From positions 4,886,001 through 4,950,000 of the forward strand of contig NZ_CP054861.1 in assembly GCF_013459645.1 (NCBI RefSeq): DNA of 64,000 nucleotides, read 5' to 3'. Positions 54,251 to 63,788 of this stretch are shown here, piece by piece. The position numbers and the translations under genes are program-made. Source of the DNA: Martelella sp. NC20 (GTDB lineage: Bacteria; Pseudomonadota; Alphaproteobacteria; Rhizobiales; Rhizobiaceae). Within the stretch, counting starts at the first letter, position 1. Each line of letters opens with the position of its first letter. Under the pieces are notes generated by a model. That model saw only the letters and a list, made by a program, of their open reading frames with translations. It was not told the DNA's origin and made no database searches.

Positions 54251-56110
54251 TCATTCGGCGGCGGTGTCGGCGACCAGGTTTTCGTCATCGCCGAGGAAAC
54301 CGCCTGACTGACGGCGCCACAGATCGGCATAGATGCCGTGCGCGTTGGCCAGTTCCTCGTGGGTGCCGAGTTCGACGATCTCGCCCTTGTCGAGCACGAC
54401 CAGACGGTCCATCTCCGTCAAAGTCGAAAGCCGGTGGGCAATCGCGATCACCGTCTTGCCTTCCATCAGCTCGAACAGGCTTTCCTGGATCGCGGCCTCG
54501 ACCTCCGAATCGAGCGCCGAGGTTGCCTCGTCCAGCACCAGGATCGGCGCGTCCTTCAGGAACACGCGCGCGATCGCGATGCGCTGGCGCTGCCCGCCGG
54601 AAAGCTTGACGCCACGCTCGCCGACATGGGCTTCAAGCCCGATCCGGCCGTGCATGTCGGACAATCCCTGGATGAACTCCCAGGCATTGGCCCGCTTGGC
54701 CGCCGCGATCACCTGCTCGTCGCTCGCGCCCGGGCGGCTATAGGCGATGTTGTCGCGGATCGAGCGGTGCAGCAGAGAGGTATCCTGCGTCACGACGCCG
54801 ATATTCTCCCGCAGGCTGTCCTGCGCGACCCTGGACACGTCCTGGCCATCGATGGTGATCCGCCCGCTTTCCAGATCGAAGAAGCGCAGCAGCAGGTTCA
54901 TCATCGTGGTCTTGCCGGCGCCCGAGCGCCCGACAAGGCCGACCTTTTCGCCCGGCCGGATCGTCAGCGACAGGCCTTCGATAATGCCGCCCTTCTTGCC
55001 GTAATGGAAGGAGATATCGTCATAGACGATCTCGCCTTTCGTGACGGTCAGGGCCGGGGCGTTCTCGACATCGGTGAGTTCGTGCTTCCTGGTCATCATC
55101 GACATACCGTCATAGACGGTCCCGATATTTTCAAAAAGCGCGGTCACTTCCCACATGATCCACTGCGACATGCCGCCGATGCGCATGACGAGACCGAGCG
55201 TCAGGGCGATGGCGCCGACGGTGATCGATTCCTGCAGCCAGAAATGGATCGCCAGAGCCGCCACGGAAAACAACGCGATGGCGTTGTTGATATAGACGAG
55301 GATCTGGAACTGGGTCACCCGACGCATCTGCCGGTAGACGGTATCCAGAAATCCGTCCATGCCTTGCTTGGAGAACTCTTCCTCGCGGCCTGCATGGGAA
55401 AACAGCTTCACCGTGGCGATATTGGTGTAGCTGTCGACCACCCGGCCGGTCATCAGCGAACGGGCATCGGCCTGCTCGGCCGAAATCCTTCTCAGCCGCG
55501 GGATGAAATACCACAGCAGGATGCCGTAGATCACCAGCCATACCAGAAGCGGGATCACCAGCCTGATATCCGCCGCGGCGACCACGAAGATCATCGACGC
55601 GAAATAGGCCACGACATAGACGAACATGTCGAGCGTCTTCATCACCGTTTCGCGAACGGCAAGCGAGGTCTGCATCACCTTCTGCGAGACCCGCCCGGCG
55701 AACTCGTTGGCATAGAAGTTCATCGAATGGCGCAGAACGTAACGGTGCATCTGCCAGCGGCCGATCATCGGCAGGTTGGGCATCAGCAACTGATGGATCA
55801 GCAGCGAGCCGAAAGCCGTGAGCAAGGGCAACCCCACGAGCACGAGCGCGCCCATGAAGAACAGGTGCCGGCCCTCATCCGCGAGAAAGGTCTCGCGATC
55901 GGCCGTCGACAACCAGTTGACGATATCGCCGAGGAACTGGAACAGATAGACCTCGGCGAAGGCGATCAATGCCGCCACCAGCGACATCACCGCAAGCCAG
56001 GGCGCGGCCGGCTTGGAATAATGCCAAAGGAACGGGAACAGCCCCTTGGGCGGCGTGCCGGGCACTTCCGTGGGATAGGGATTCAGGCGGTTTTCAAACC
56101 AGCGAAACAT
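54251..56110 (-). CDS. ABC transporter, fused permease and ATPase (exporter type), B
   Basis: This 619-residue paralogue of the previous transporter has a membrane domain at residues 25-330 (LAVMSLVAALIAFAEVYLFQFLGDIVNWLS is the first helix region) and an NBD with GRSGAGKTTMMNLLLRFFDLESG, VTQDTSLLHRSIRDNIAYSRPG, LSGGQRQRIAIARV, ILVLDEATSALDSEVEAAIQ and AIAHRLST. Catalytic residues are intact. The strong terminator after it implies separate transcription from transporter A. The substrate is unknown. Confidence 0.93.
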   Translation of the reverse strand: MFRWFENRLNPYPTEVPGTPPKGLFPFLWHYSKPAAPWLAVMSLVAALIAFAEVYLFQFLGDIVNWLSTADRETFLADEGRHLFFMGALVLVGLPLLTAFGSLLIHQLLMPNLPMIGRWQMHRYVLRHSMNFYANEFAGRVSQKVMQTSLAVRETVMKTLDMFVYVVAYFASMIFVVAAADIRLVIPLLVWLVIYGILLWYFIPRLRRISAEQADARSLMTGRVVDSYTNIATVKLFSHAGREEEFSKQGMDGFLDTVYRQMRRVTQFQILVYINNAIALFSVAALAIHFWLQESITVGAIALTLGLVMRIGGMSQWIMWEVTALFENIGTVYDGMSMMTRKHELTDVENAPALTVTKGEIVYDDISFHYGKKGGIIEGLSLTIRPGEKVGLVGRSGAGKTTMMNLLLRFFDLESGRITIDGQDVSRVAQDSLRENIGVVTQDTSLLHRSIRDNIAYSRPGASDEQVIAAAKRANAWEFIQGLSDMHGRIGLEAHVGERGVKLSGGQRQRIAIARVFLKDAPILVLDEATSALDSEVEAAIQESLFELMEGKTVIAIAHRLSTLTEMDRLVVLDKGEIVELGTHEELANAHGIYADLWRRQSGGFLGDDENLVADTAAE

Positions 56111-56454
56111 GATCGGACTCCAATAGGTCTCCTCAAACCCTCAAAACGGCGGCACGGGGGCGCACGGACGCGGGACGAAGCGGAGACTGGAACAGCGACC
56201 GAACGAAACGGCCGCGACAGTAGGGATTGATTATCTAGGAATTAGGAAAAGCGTGTGAAAGGTCACGCGAACCGGCGTGGTGGAACGCGGAGCAACACGG
56301 TGCTGCTGACAATCATCATGCGGGCGCTCCTCTGCCGGTGTTGAAAACGGAGCCGCTTATACCCCCGTTCCCGGAACTTGACCAGCGCCGGGAAGCATTT
56401 CATTGGCGTTTGCGCGATAGTGTTGCCGGTAGGCAACGGGGGTGATGGCAACCA
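56111..56454. other. Region between ABC transporter B and the AraC gene
   Basis: About 345 bp upstream of transporter B. It includes a less GC-rich patch (ATTGATTATCTAGGAATTAG at 56225) that may be its promoter, and a short hairpin GTTGCC-GGTA-GGCAAC at 56422-56437 near the end of the AraC gene. No gene is supported. Confidence 0.45.
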
Positions 56455-57312
56455 TCAACCCTGGTTGTGAATGGCGTGCGTGGTATCCCGATCGCCGCCC
56501 TGCCCGCCGTTGAGATAGGATTGCGGCGGAACGCCGAAGTGGCGGCGAAAGGCGGCGACGAATGCGCTTACACTCATATAGCCGAGCCGTCCCGCGATTT
56601 CGGTACTGCTCTTGCCGTGGCTGAGTTGATTGACCGCCTCCATCAGCCGGAGCCGGCTGCGCCATTCGGAAAAACTGAAACCGGTCTCCCGCCTGAACAG
56701 CCGCTCCAGCGTTCGCACCCCGGCCCCCGACGACCGCGCCAGTTCCTCAAGACCGGCATGATCATGCGGGCTCTCAAGCAGCCTGTCGGTGACGCGTTTG
56801 AGGCGCGGATCGCTGCCGGCGGGAAGGCTGAGGGGAGCCGACGGCAAGGTCGCCAGCTCATCGATGATGACTTGCGAAAGCCGCGAGAGCCGTTCGCCCT
56901 TGGCCGCCGTTTCCAGCGCCAGCGCGCAAAACCTGAGGATCAGCTGCCGCATCAGCGCGGTCATGTGCAACACCTCGCATTCGCCCTTGTCAACGCGGGT
57001 AACGGAGGGATCGATATAGATGAAACAGGCCGAGACATCCGTCTCCATCGCCACCGCATGCACGACATCGCCCGGTATCCAGACGCAGTGACTGGAGGGC
57101 GCGAGCCAGTGGGTGTCGCCGGAACGCACCCGCAATATCCCCTCCTCCGCCCATAAAAGCTGGCCGCGCGGGTGGGAATGAAGGGCACGGCCAACCTCCC
57201 CCGCCTTCCAGCGCCGCGAGCGCGCCGTCACCGGGCGCGCGGGATCGAGGATCGAGCCCGGACCCTCATCCTCGAAGAAAATTGTCGGAAACGCGATATC
57301 GTTTGGCATCAT
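56455..57312 (-). CDS. AraC-family transcriptional regulator with cupin sensor
   Basis: The product has 285 residues. The N-terminal cupin part (RALHSHPRGQLLWAEEGILRVRSGDTHWLAPSSHCVWIPGDVVHAV) probably senses a small molecule. The C-terminal double helix-turn-helix is LEELARSSGAGVRTLERLFRRETGFSFSEWRSRLRLMEAV and SSTEIAGRLGYMSVSAFVAAFRRHFGVPPQSYL. It is divergent from the SLC13-type transporter gene, 65 bp apart, and likely regulates it. Confidence 0.93.
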   Translation of the reverse strand: MMPNDIAFPTIFFEDEGPGSILDPARPVTARSRRWKAGEVGRALHSHPRGQLLWAEEGILRVRSGDTHWLAPSSHCVWIPGDVVHAVAMETDVSACFIYIDPSVTRVDKGECEVLHMTALMRQLILRFCALALETAAKGERLSRLSQVIIDELATLPSAPLSLPAGSDPRLKRVTDRLLESPHDHAGLEELARSSGAGVRTLERLFRRETGFSFSEWRSRLRLMEAVNQLSHGKSSTEIAGRLGYMSVSAFVAAFRRHFGVPPQSYLNGGQGGDRDTTHAIHNQG

Positions 57313-57377
57313 GTAGCAGTTCCGCAGAAGTTACCGATCTCATACACTGAACGAAAGAACAATCCAAAGGCTTCCGC

Positions 57378-58757
57378 ATGCCGTCCTACAAGAAACTTCT
57401 CGTCGCGGGCATTGCCACGGTGGCGATCATATTCCCGCTGTTTCCCGTATCCTTCATGACCGCCGATCAGACCCGCACGCTCGGTCTCGTGCTGGTGACG
57501 CTGAGCCTTTGGGCGACCGGCGTCGTTCCGCCCTATCTGGCGAGCCTGCTGTTCTTCGTCATTGCGCTGGTGCTGAAGCTCGCGCCGCCGGAGGTCGTGT
57601 TTTCCGGCTTCCACTCCGCCGCCATGTGGCTGATCTTCTCGGGCCTTCTGATCGCCGCGGCCATCACCAGTTCCGGTCTCAGCCAGAAGATCGGGGCAGC
57701 GCTGCTCGGACGCTTTTCGCGAAGCTACACATTTTTGATATCCGGCATATTCGCGATCTCGATCGTGCTGTCCTTCGTGATGCCGTCATCGCTCGGGCGG
57801 TTCTTCCTGCTCTGGCCGATCGCCGCGGCCCTTGCCGACAGCCTCGGCTTCGAAAAGGGAACGACGGGACGAGCCGCGATTGCCATCGCCGCCACGTTCG
57901 CCTGCCATATTCCCGGTTTCGCGCTGCTGCCATCCAACGTGCCCAATCTGGTGCTCGCCGGCGCGGCCCAGACGATCTACGGCATCGACCTCACCTATGC
58001 CTATTACATGGCGCTGCATTTTCCGATCCTCGGATTGCTGAAAAGCATCATCATGGTCGCGCTGATTGTCCGCATCTTCCCCGATACGCCACGCCCGAAG
58101 AGCGGCGGCGTTGCCGAGGCCGCATCCCGCCCGCTCGGCTGGCGGCAATGGTATGTGGTCGCCATTCTCGCCACGACGCTCGCCTTCTGGATGACCGACA
58201 CGCTCCATGGCATCAACCCGGCCTGGGTCGGCATCATTGCCTCGATCGCGCTGCTCTGGCCGGGCGTCGGGCCGGTCGGGCCGGCCGAATTCGACAAGCA
58301 TGTGAATTTCAGCGTGCTGCTGTTCATGGCCGGGTTCCTCGCGCTCGGCGCCGTCGTCAATGTCACCGGGCTCGGCGTCGTGATCGCGCATGGCATGGAA
58401 CACATTCTGCCGCTCGAACCCGGCCGAGATTTCCTGAACTTCATGTCGCTTTCGGTGATCGCCTTCGTGGTCGGCGTCATATCGATCCTGCCCGGCGTAC
58501 CCGCCGTGCTGACCCCGATGGCGGGCGAACTGGCGGACCTGACCGGGTTCAGCGTGATGGCGGTGCTGATGACGCAGGTGATCGGTTTTTCGACGATCCT
58601 GTTTCCCTACCAGTCGGCGCCGCTGATGGTCGGCATGCAGGTGACGGAACAGCCGGTGGCCAAACTGATGAAAATCCTGGCGCCGCTGACCGTGATCACC
58701 GCGCTCGTGCTGCTGCCGCTCGACTTTCTGTGGTGGAAACTGCTCGGGGTGATATGA
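57378..58757 (+). CDS. SLC13/DASS-family anion or dicarboxylate transporter
   Basis: This 459-residue inner-membrane protein has about eleven hydrophobic segments. Family features are LGLVLVTLSLWATGVVPPYLASLLFFVIALVL, SGLLIAAAITSSGLSQKIGAALLGRF, FVMPSSLGRFFLLWPI (first SNT-like hairpin, here MPSS) and the second repeat with ILPGVPAVLTPMAG. These proteins take up di- or tricarboxylates, sulfate or similar anions with sodium. The substrate cannot be told. The divergent AraC gene suggests induction by the substrate. Confidence 0.88.
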   Translation: MPSYKKLLVAGIATVAIIFPLFPVSFMTADQTRTLGLVLVTLSLWATGVVPPYLASLLFFVIALVLKLAPPEVVFSGFHSAAMWLIFSGLLIAAAITSSGLSQKIGAALLGRFSRSYTFLISGIFAISIVLSFVMPSSLGRFFLLWPIAAALADSLGFEKGTTGRAAIAIAATFACHIPGFALLPSNVPNLVLAGAAQTIYGIDLTYAYYMALHFPILGLLKSIIMVALIVRIFPDTPRPKSGGVAEAASRPLGWRQWYVVAILATTLAFWMTDTLHGINPAWVGIIASIALLWPGVGPVGPAEFDKHVNFSVLLFMAGFLALGAVVNVTGLGVVIAHGMEHILPLEPGRDFLNFMSLSVIAFVVGVISILPGVPAVLTPMAGELADLTGFSVMAVLMTQVIGFSTILFPYQSAPLMVGMQVTEQPVAKLMKILAPLTVITALVLLPLDFLWWKLLGVI

Positions 58758-58795
58758 CGCTTGAGCGGGCAGCCGTTCCGCCGTAGACAACGCTG

Positions 58796-59266
58796 ATGAC
58801 CCTGCGCATCGCTCTCTATCAGCCGGATATCGCCGGCAATACCGGCACGATCCTGCGGCTTGCCGCCTGCCTCGGCCTTGCCGTCGACATCATCGAGCCG
58901 GCGGGCTTTGCGCTTTCCGACCGGAACCTGAAACGGGCGGGCCTGGATTATATCGCCGGCGCCGTCATGACCCGGCACGTGGACTGGGAAGCCTTCGAGA
59001 CCTTCCGGCGCGATAGCGGCCGCCGTCTCGTGCTTGCCTCGACGAAGGCGGCGCTCGGTCATACCGACTTCGCTTATCGGCCCGACGATATTCTGCTGTT
59101 CGGCAGCGAAAGCGCCGGCGTGCCGGACCATGTCCACGCGGCCGCCGACCACCGGGTGCGAATCCTGATGGCCGAAGGGCAACGATCGATCAATCTCGCG
59201 GTATCGGCGGGCATCGTCGCGGCCGAGGCGATGCGCCAGACCGGCGGCTTTGAACGACGTGTCTGA
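58796..59266 (+). CDS. trmL: tRNA (cytidine/uridine-34-2'-O)-methyltransferase
   Basis: This 156-residue SPOUT enzyme methylates the wobble ribose of tRNA-Leu. Motifs are IALYQPDIAGNTGTILRLAACLG (residue 5), IIEPAGFALSDRNLKRAGLDY, ILLFGSESAGVPDHV and MAEGQRSINLAVSAGIVAAEAMRQ, which form the trefoil-knot SAM site. The gene order trmL then hemF is shared with rhizobia. Confidence 0.95.
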   Translation: MTLRIALYQPDIAGNTGTILRLAACLGLAVDIIEPAGFALSDRNLKRAGLDYIAGAVMTRHVDWEAFETFRRDSGRRLVLASTKAALGHTDFAYRPDDILLFGSESAGVPDHVHAAADHRVRILMAEGQRSINLAVSAGIVAAEAMRQTGGFERRV

Positions 59267-59272
59267 TTGGGA

Positions 59273-59524
59273 TCAATCGGCGGACGACAGCCGCCGCATG
59301 GTGAATTCGATCCGGTCGTCGCCGGTAACGCGCCAGCTTTCGACCTCGGTCCAGTAGGCGGCCTTGGGATAGCTCTGGAACCATTCGCGCGCCTTGGCGC
59401 GGGCGTCGTCGCGGGCAAGGCAATAGCGCTCGCGCACGAAGCCGTCGCTGTTTTGCTGCGCCCGGTGTTCCCGGATGCGTTTTTTCAGCCCCGCCATCGA
59501 AGGCGGCTTTGGAACATTGCCCAT
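59273..59524 (-). CDS. Small conserved-type hypothetical protein
   Basis: This 83-residue basic protein starts [23 protein letters not shown] and continues [52 protein letters not shown] know no function. The pattern AREWF..YPKA.Y.TEVE.W is seen in small rhizobial proteins at this locus. ATG 59524 follows AAGGAT; ATG 59539 is possible. It is convergent with trmL and divergent from hemF. Confidence 0.75.
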   Translation of the reverse strand: MGNVPKPPSMAGLKKRIREHRAQQNSDGFVRERYCLARDDARAKAREWFQSYPKAAYWTEVESWRVTGDDRIEFTMRRLSSAD

Positions 59525-59631
59525 CACGCTATCCTTCATTCTTCAAAGAAGATAAGGTTTTCCTTGAAAATTTGCGAGTCAAATCAAAAGCCCGGATCAA
59601 CGGGCGTTTCAGTCTTGAGTGGAGTGCATCT

Positions 59632-60543
59632 ATGGAACGGCCGCAATTGCCCGTGGGTCTGCCGGACGACATCGAAGAGAAAAAAGCGGCTTCCCAAGCC
59701 TGGTTCGAAAGCCTCCGGGATACGATCTGCGCCGGCTTCGAGGCGCTGGAACGGGAACTGACCGGGCCGATGAGCGATCTCGAACCCGGCCGCTTCGCGG
59801 TCAAGGACTGGTCCCGCGAAAATGGCGAGGGCGGCGGACGGATGTCGGTCATGCACGGTCGCGTGTTCGAAAAGGCGGCGGTTCATACCTCCACCGTCGA
59901 AGGGACGTTTTCCCCCGAAATGGCCGCCAATATGCCGGGGATCGATGAGGATGCGCGCTATTGGGCAAGCGGGATTTCGCTGATCGCCCATCCCGTCAAT
60001 CCGAATGTGCCGGCCGTGCACATGAACACCCGCATGATCGTGACCAAAAGCTGGTGGTTCGGCGGCGGCGCGGACCTGACGCCGGTGCTGGCGCGCCGCC
60101 GCAAGCAGGAAGACCCCGACAGCACGCTGTTTCACCGGGCGATGGAGATCGCCTGCAACCGGCATCAGGCGATCATCGACTACAAGAAGATGAAGGCATG
60201 GTGCGACGAATATTTTTACCTGCCCCACCGCAAGGAGGCGCGCGGCATCGGCGGCATATTCTTCGACTGGCAGCATTCGGAGGACGACAGGGGCGGGCTC
60301 GACGCCGACTTCGCCTTCGTTCAGGACATCGGCCGGGCGTTCAACCTGGTCTATCCGCGGATCGTGCGCTCCAACTTCAATCACGAATGGACATCGGAGG
60401 ATCGCGACGAGCAGTTGATCCGTCGCGGGCGCTATGTCGAGTTCAATCTTCTCTATGACCGCGGCACCGTTTTCGGGCTCAAAACCGGGGGCAATATCGA
60501 GGCGATCCTGTCCTCGCTGCCGCCTGTCACGCGATGGCCTTGA
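59632..60543 (+). CDS. hemF: Coproporphyrinogen III oxidase, oxygen-dependent
   Basis: This 303-residue enzyme decarboxylates coproporphyrinogen III to protoporphyrinogen IX using oxygen, for haem and the cytochromes of petABC. Motifs are [64 protein letters not shown], the [11 protein letters not shown] signature and [38 protein letters not shown] 59632 has GGAG upstream and matches the usual N terminus. Confidence 0.96.
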   Translation: MERPQLPVGLPDDIEEKKAASQAWFESLRDTICAGFEALERELTGPMSDLEPGRFAVKDWSRENGEGGGRMSVMHGRVFEKAAVHTSTVEGTFSPEMAANMPGIDEDARYWASGISLIAHPVNPNVPAVHMNTRMIVTKSWWFGGGADLTPVLARRRKQEDPDSTLFHRAMEIACNRHQAIIDYKKMKAWCDEYFYLPHRKEARGIGGIFFDWQHSEDDRGGLDADFAFVQDIGRAFNLVYPRIVRSNFNHEWTSEDRDEQLIRRGRYVEFNLLYDRGTVFGLKTGGNIEAILSSLPPVTRWP

Positions 60544-60664
60544 ACCTAAATCGATATAGTTAATTTTTCATCAAAGAATCGCCTTGTTCGCCTTGCATTC
60601 ATGGGCTCCCTGCACCACGTCAATGTAAGACTTGATTGCAAACTTGTTCGGGAGGAGCTGAACA

Positions 60665-60835
60665 ATGACGAAGAAAGTCGAAATCAAGGAAGACAGAAAG
60701 CCGTCGGACCATCAGAAGCCGAAACCCCATAAGGTTGCGGTCACCGACGACAGCGCATACGCAGCCCATATCGCCCGCCGGCATGGCCGGCCCTGCGAAA
60801 GCTCGGCTGTGTTTGAAACCTGGGCCCAGCATTGA
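60665..60835 (+). CDS. Small basic hypothetical protein
   Basis: This 56-residue protein begins MTKKVEIKEDRKPSDHQKPKPHK and ends AYAAHIARRHGRPCESSAVFETWAQH. It is Lys/His-rich with a single Cys and no membrane segment. A strong GGGAGGAG lies 8 bp before ATG 60665, and codon use is that of real genes, so it is probably expressed. I do not recognise a family. Confidence 0.7.
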   Translation: MTKKVEIKEDRKPSDHQKPKPHKVAVTDDSAYAAHIARRHGRPCESSAVFETWAQH

Positions 60836-60948
60836 AATGGGGAGCCGCCCCGTGCGGCTCCGTCCGGGCTCTACTGCCGCGCTTTCGCGGCATTTGAGAA
60901 AGACCTCCCGGCCTTTGCGGCAGGGAGGCCAATCCAAAGGAGGATACC

Positions 60949-61131
60949 ATGAAACGTTTTGATTGCGGTTCACTCGTACCCGGTTGCACCTTTCATGCCC
61001 GCGCGGACGAGGAGGCGGAGGTCGTCCGTCGCGCCGTCGAGCATTTGAGGACAACCCATGGCGAGACCATTATTCGCGAGAACATGGTCGAAAACATCAA
61101 GGCGCGCGTGAAGGACGAGGAACAGGTCTAG
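60949..61131 (+). CDS. DUF1059 small protein
   Basis: This 60-residue protein reads MKRFDCGSLVPGCTFHARADEEAEVVRRAVEHLRTTHG, the DUF1059 pattern with two conserved cysteines (DCG..VPGC) and an HA motif, possibly metal-binding. The function is unknown. A full AAAGGAGGA ribosome site precedes ATG 60949. Its last 4 bp overlap the cca stop on the other strand. Confidence 0.88.
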   Translation: MKRFDCGSLVPGCTFHARADEEAEVVRRAVEHLRTTHGETIIRENMVENIKARVKDEEQV

Positions 61132-62393
61132 GCCTTGCCCGCCCGAAGCGTCTCAAGCCGGGCAGCAAGCGCTGCCCGGTCAGCCTTGAAGTCGCCGTCA
61201 ACCCACCATTCCTCCAGTTTCTTCAGATAATCCCCGACCTGCGGCCCCGCCGACACGCCGGCGGCAACAATATCCCCGCCCGAAAGCGGCATCTGCGGCT
61301 TTTCCCATGTCTCCGCCAGACCGACCAGTTGCCCGAGCCTGCCGGCCTCGCCCGCGGCATCGAGATCGCCCGCGCCCGCTTTTCCGCGCACCGTGGCCAG
61401 CGCCAGTTTCAGCCTGATCAGAATACCGCCCCTGCCATTGCGGTAAAGCAACTTCCGCAATGCTGGCGCTGTGGTCGCACCGCTTAACGCCGGCGCTGTC
61501 GCGAAGGCGAGCAGGAGCGCGCGCTCGGCATTGGAGAGCCTGAGCCGATCGGCGAGTTCCGTGACGCGGACATCATAGGGCGGAATGATCGCGGCGAGCC
61601 GCAGATACGGGTCCGGCCGCCAGCCGAGCGAGGCTTCGCAATCGATCAGCGCGGGAATAGCGTCGATCCCCCATTTCTCGCTCTCCGGCACGATCGCGGT
61701 CAGAACGCCTGTCTGGCGCATCCATAACAGCGCGCGCGACGGGTCACGGGCGGCGAGCAGCTTCTTCGTCTCGGCCCACACCCGCTCGGCCGAAAGCGAG
61801 GCAAGACCGTCGCGCGCGCGAACCGAAGCGCGCAGACCCTCCGCATCCGGCCTGCCGCCGCCATACCAGGCGAAGAACCGGAAAAACCGCAGGATCCTGA
61901 GATAATCCTCCCGGATCCGCGTTTCGGCCTCGCCGATGAACCGCACCGTCTTGGTCTCGATATCGCCAAGCCCACCGACGGGATCATGGATTTTGCCATC
62001 GGCATCGGCATAGAGCGCGTTGATGGTGAAGTCGCGCCGCGCGGCATCCTCGGCCCAGTCCGTGCCGAAGCGCACGGTCGCATGGCGGCCGAAGGTCTCG
62101 ACGTCGGCGCGAAGCGTGGTCACCTCGAACGGCTTGCCGTCACAGACCACCGTCACCGTGCCATGATCGATGCCGGTCGGGATCGCCTTCATGCCGCTTT
62201 CCCTGGCACGGGCGATGACGGCGTCGGGCAAAAGCGTTGTCGCAAGATCGGTATCGCCGACCGGAACGCCCATCAGCGCATTGCGCACCGCGCCGCCGAC
62301 AATACGGGTTTCGCCGCCGTCGCCGTTGAGAAGGCGCAGAACCTTCCTGAGCCGGTCGTCGTTGAACCAGTCCTGACTGCCAAGCTCGATCAC
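61128..62393 (-). CDS. cca: CCA-adding tRNA nucleotidyltransferase, class II
   Basis: This 421-residue polymerase adds or repairs the 3' CCA of tRNAs. The nucleotidyltransferase motif TRIVGGAVRNALMGVPVGDTDLATTL with the DxD-type pair is near residue 30. DWAEDAARRDFTINALYADADGKIHDPVGG, EDYLRILRFFRFFAWYG and ERVWAETKKLL follow. The Nudix gene's stop overlaps its start region by 4 bp, so Nudix-cca is one unit. It has the rhizobial length, with a longer C-terminal domain than E. coli-type core enzymes. Confidence 0.95.
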   Translation of the reverse strand: MIELGSQDWFNDDRLRKVLRLLNGDGGETRIVGGAVRNALMGVPVGDTDLATTLLPDAVIARARESGMKAIPTGIDHGTVTVVCDGKPFEVTTLRADVETFGRHATVRFGTDWAEDAARRDFTINALYADADGKIHDPVGGLGDIETKTVRFIGEAETRIREDYLRILRFFRFFAWYGGGRPDAEGLRASVRARDGLASLSAERVWAETKKLLAARDPSRALLWMRQTGVLTAIVPESEKWGIDAIPALIDCEASLGWRPDPYLRLAAIIPPYDVRVTELADRLRLSNAERALLLAFATAPALSGATTAPALRKLLYRNGRGGILIRLKLALATVRGKAGAGDLDAAGEAGRLGQLVGLAETWEKPQMPLSGGDIVAAGVSAGPQVGDYLKKLEEWWVDGDFKADRAALAARLETLRAGKA

Positions 62394-63022
62394 GCGTAAA
62401 GCCTTTCGTAAATTGTCCTGACGATGCCGGCGGTTATCCCCCAGATCCGGTGGTCGCCGAACTTGATTTCGTAATATTGCCGCATACTTCCGCCCAGCAT
62501 CGCGGTGCCCCGGGCATGGTTGGCGGGGTCCATCATGAAGCCGAGCGGAACTTCGAACACCGCATCGACCTCATCGGGATTGATGTTCAGGGAAAAGCCC
62601 GGGCGCACCACCGAAAGAATCGGCGTGATCCGGAAGCCGCTGCCCGCGAGATAATCCGGCAAGCGGGCGACCGGCTGGACGAAATGGCGGGCAAGTCCGA
62701 TTTCCTCCTCGCTTTCGCGCAGCGCCGCATCTTCCGGCGAACGGTCGTCCGGATCGATCGAGCCGCCCGGAAAGGCGATCTGGCCGGAATGCTTGCGCAG
62801 TTTCGTCGTGCGCCGGGTGAAGATCACCCGCGCCTCGTCGCCATAGTCGACCACCGGCACCAGCACGGCGGCCGCGCGCATATCCAGGTCTTCGTAATAG
62901 GCGAACAGATCGGGATTGAGCTTGTGATCGCCGTGATCGCGCCATGCATGTTCCGACGGCCGGCCGCGCTGGCGAAGCGCGCGTTCCCGGAAAGCGCCTG
63001 CGGCAAATGGTGTTTCCTTCAC
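62390..63022 (-). CDS. Nudix hydrolase, CoA pyrophosphatase type
   Basis: This 210-residue protein has the Nudix box FPGGSIDPDDRSPEDAALRESEEEIGL near residue 87, with the Asp-for-Glu change usual in the NudL/CoA pyrophosphatase group, and the upstream VIFTRRTTKLRKHSGQIAFPGG motif of that group. It probably cleaves CoA or its thioesters to 4'-phosphopantetheine and ADP. It overlaps DUF1285 upstream and cca downstream by 4 bp each. Confidence 0.9.
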   Translation of the reverse strand: MKETPFAAGAFRERALRQRGRPSEHAWRDHGDHKLNPDLFAYYEDLDMRAAAVLVPVVDYGDEARVIFTRRTTKLRKHSGQIAFPGGSIDPDDRSPEDAALRESEEEIGLARHFVQPVARLPDYLAGSGFRITPILSVVRPGFSLNINPDEVDAVFEVPLGFMMDPANHARGTAMLGGSMRQYYEIKFGDHRIWGITAGIVRTIYERLYA

Positions 63023-63627
63023 AGGCGTTGCTCCAACGCGGCCATATCCATGACCGGAAACGCAGCGCCGCCGGCGCGAATCGCGAACATCGCCCGGCCT
63101 TCGATCTCGATTTCCTCGCCAAGCGCCATCAGGTCATAGGTCAGCGCCCGCGAAAACAACGCCTCAAGCCGGCCGCGCACCAGCACATAGGGCTTCAGCC
63201 CGTCATCATCGCCGCTGGCATCGAAGCGCAACGGATGGTCGGGACCGGCCTCGACCAAATCGCCCATATTGGTGCGAATCACCAGCGTCCGGCTGTCTCC
63301 CACACCCTCGACCTCCATCCCGACGGCGATGAACGGGGCGTCCTCGACCCTGATCCGGAGTTTTTCCACCGGCGTCACCAGATAGGTCTCGCCGTCTTCG
63401 TCCTTACGCAGCACGGTAGAGAAAAGCTGGACCAGAGCCGCGCGGCCGATTGGCGACCCCTGATACAACCAGGCCCCGTCACCGCGGATTTCCATGTCGA
63501 TATCGCCACAGAACGCCGGTTCCCACGCATCCACGGGCGCCGGCTTGCGCAATGTGCCGCCGTCAAGCTGGCGGGTGATAGCCGAGGCCAGCCCGCCGGC
63601 ATCGCCCGCTATGTTGCCTTGCGTCAT
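63019..63627 (-). CDS. DUF1285 protein
   Basis: This 202-residue cytoplasmic protein of DUF1285 contains CGDIDMEIRGDGAWLYQGSPIGRAALVQLFSTVLRKDEDGETYLVTPVEKLRI and GLKPYVLVRGRLEALFSRALTYDLMALG. The biochemical role is unknown. It leads the DUF1285-Nudix-cca unit by 4-bp overlaps, an order conserved in rhizobia, and faces away from the MoxR gene. Confidence 0.9.
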   Translation of the reverse strand: MTQGNIAGDAGGLASAITRQLDGGTLRKPAPVDAWEPAFCGDIDMEIRGDGAWLYQGSPIGRAALVQLFSTVLRKDEDGETYLVTPVEKLRIRVEDAPFIAVGMEVEGVGDSRTLVIRTNMGDLVEAGPDHPLRFDASGDDDGLKPYVLVRGRLEALFSRALTYDLMALGEEIEIEGRAMFAIRAGGAAFPVMDMAALEQRL

Positions 63628-63788
63628 TTTTCCGTCTCACTTTCAGGGCCAAACTGGCCTCCTCTCGAAATAGTCATTTCAAACCGGCTTGTCAGCCGCC
63701 CGCAGGTGATTATCCTTTCCCGACAGGCAGCGCTCCACCATTTCGCCGCCTGAGACCCGAACTGGCCATGGGCCATGGAGACATGTGA

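Noticed and set aside
52245..56230. Two open frames over 600 codons antisense to the ABC transporter genes
   Set aside because: They mirror the transporters in phase, contain no motif and have no ribosome site. They are by-products of high GC.
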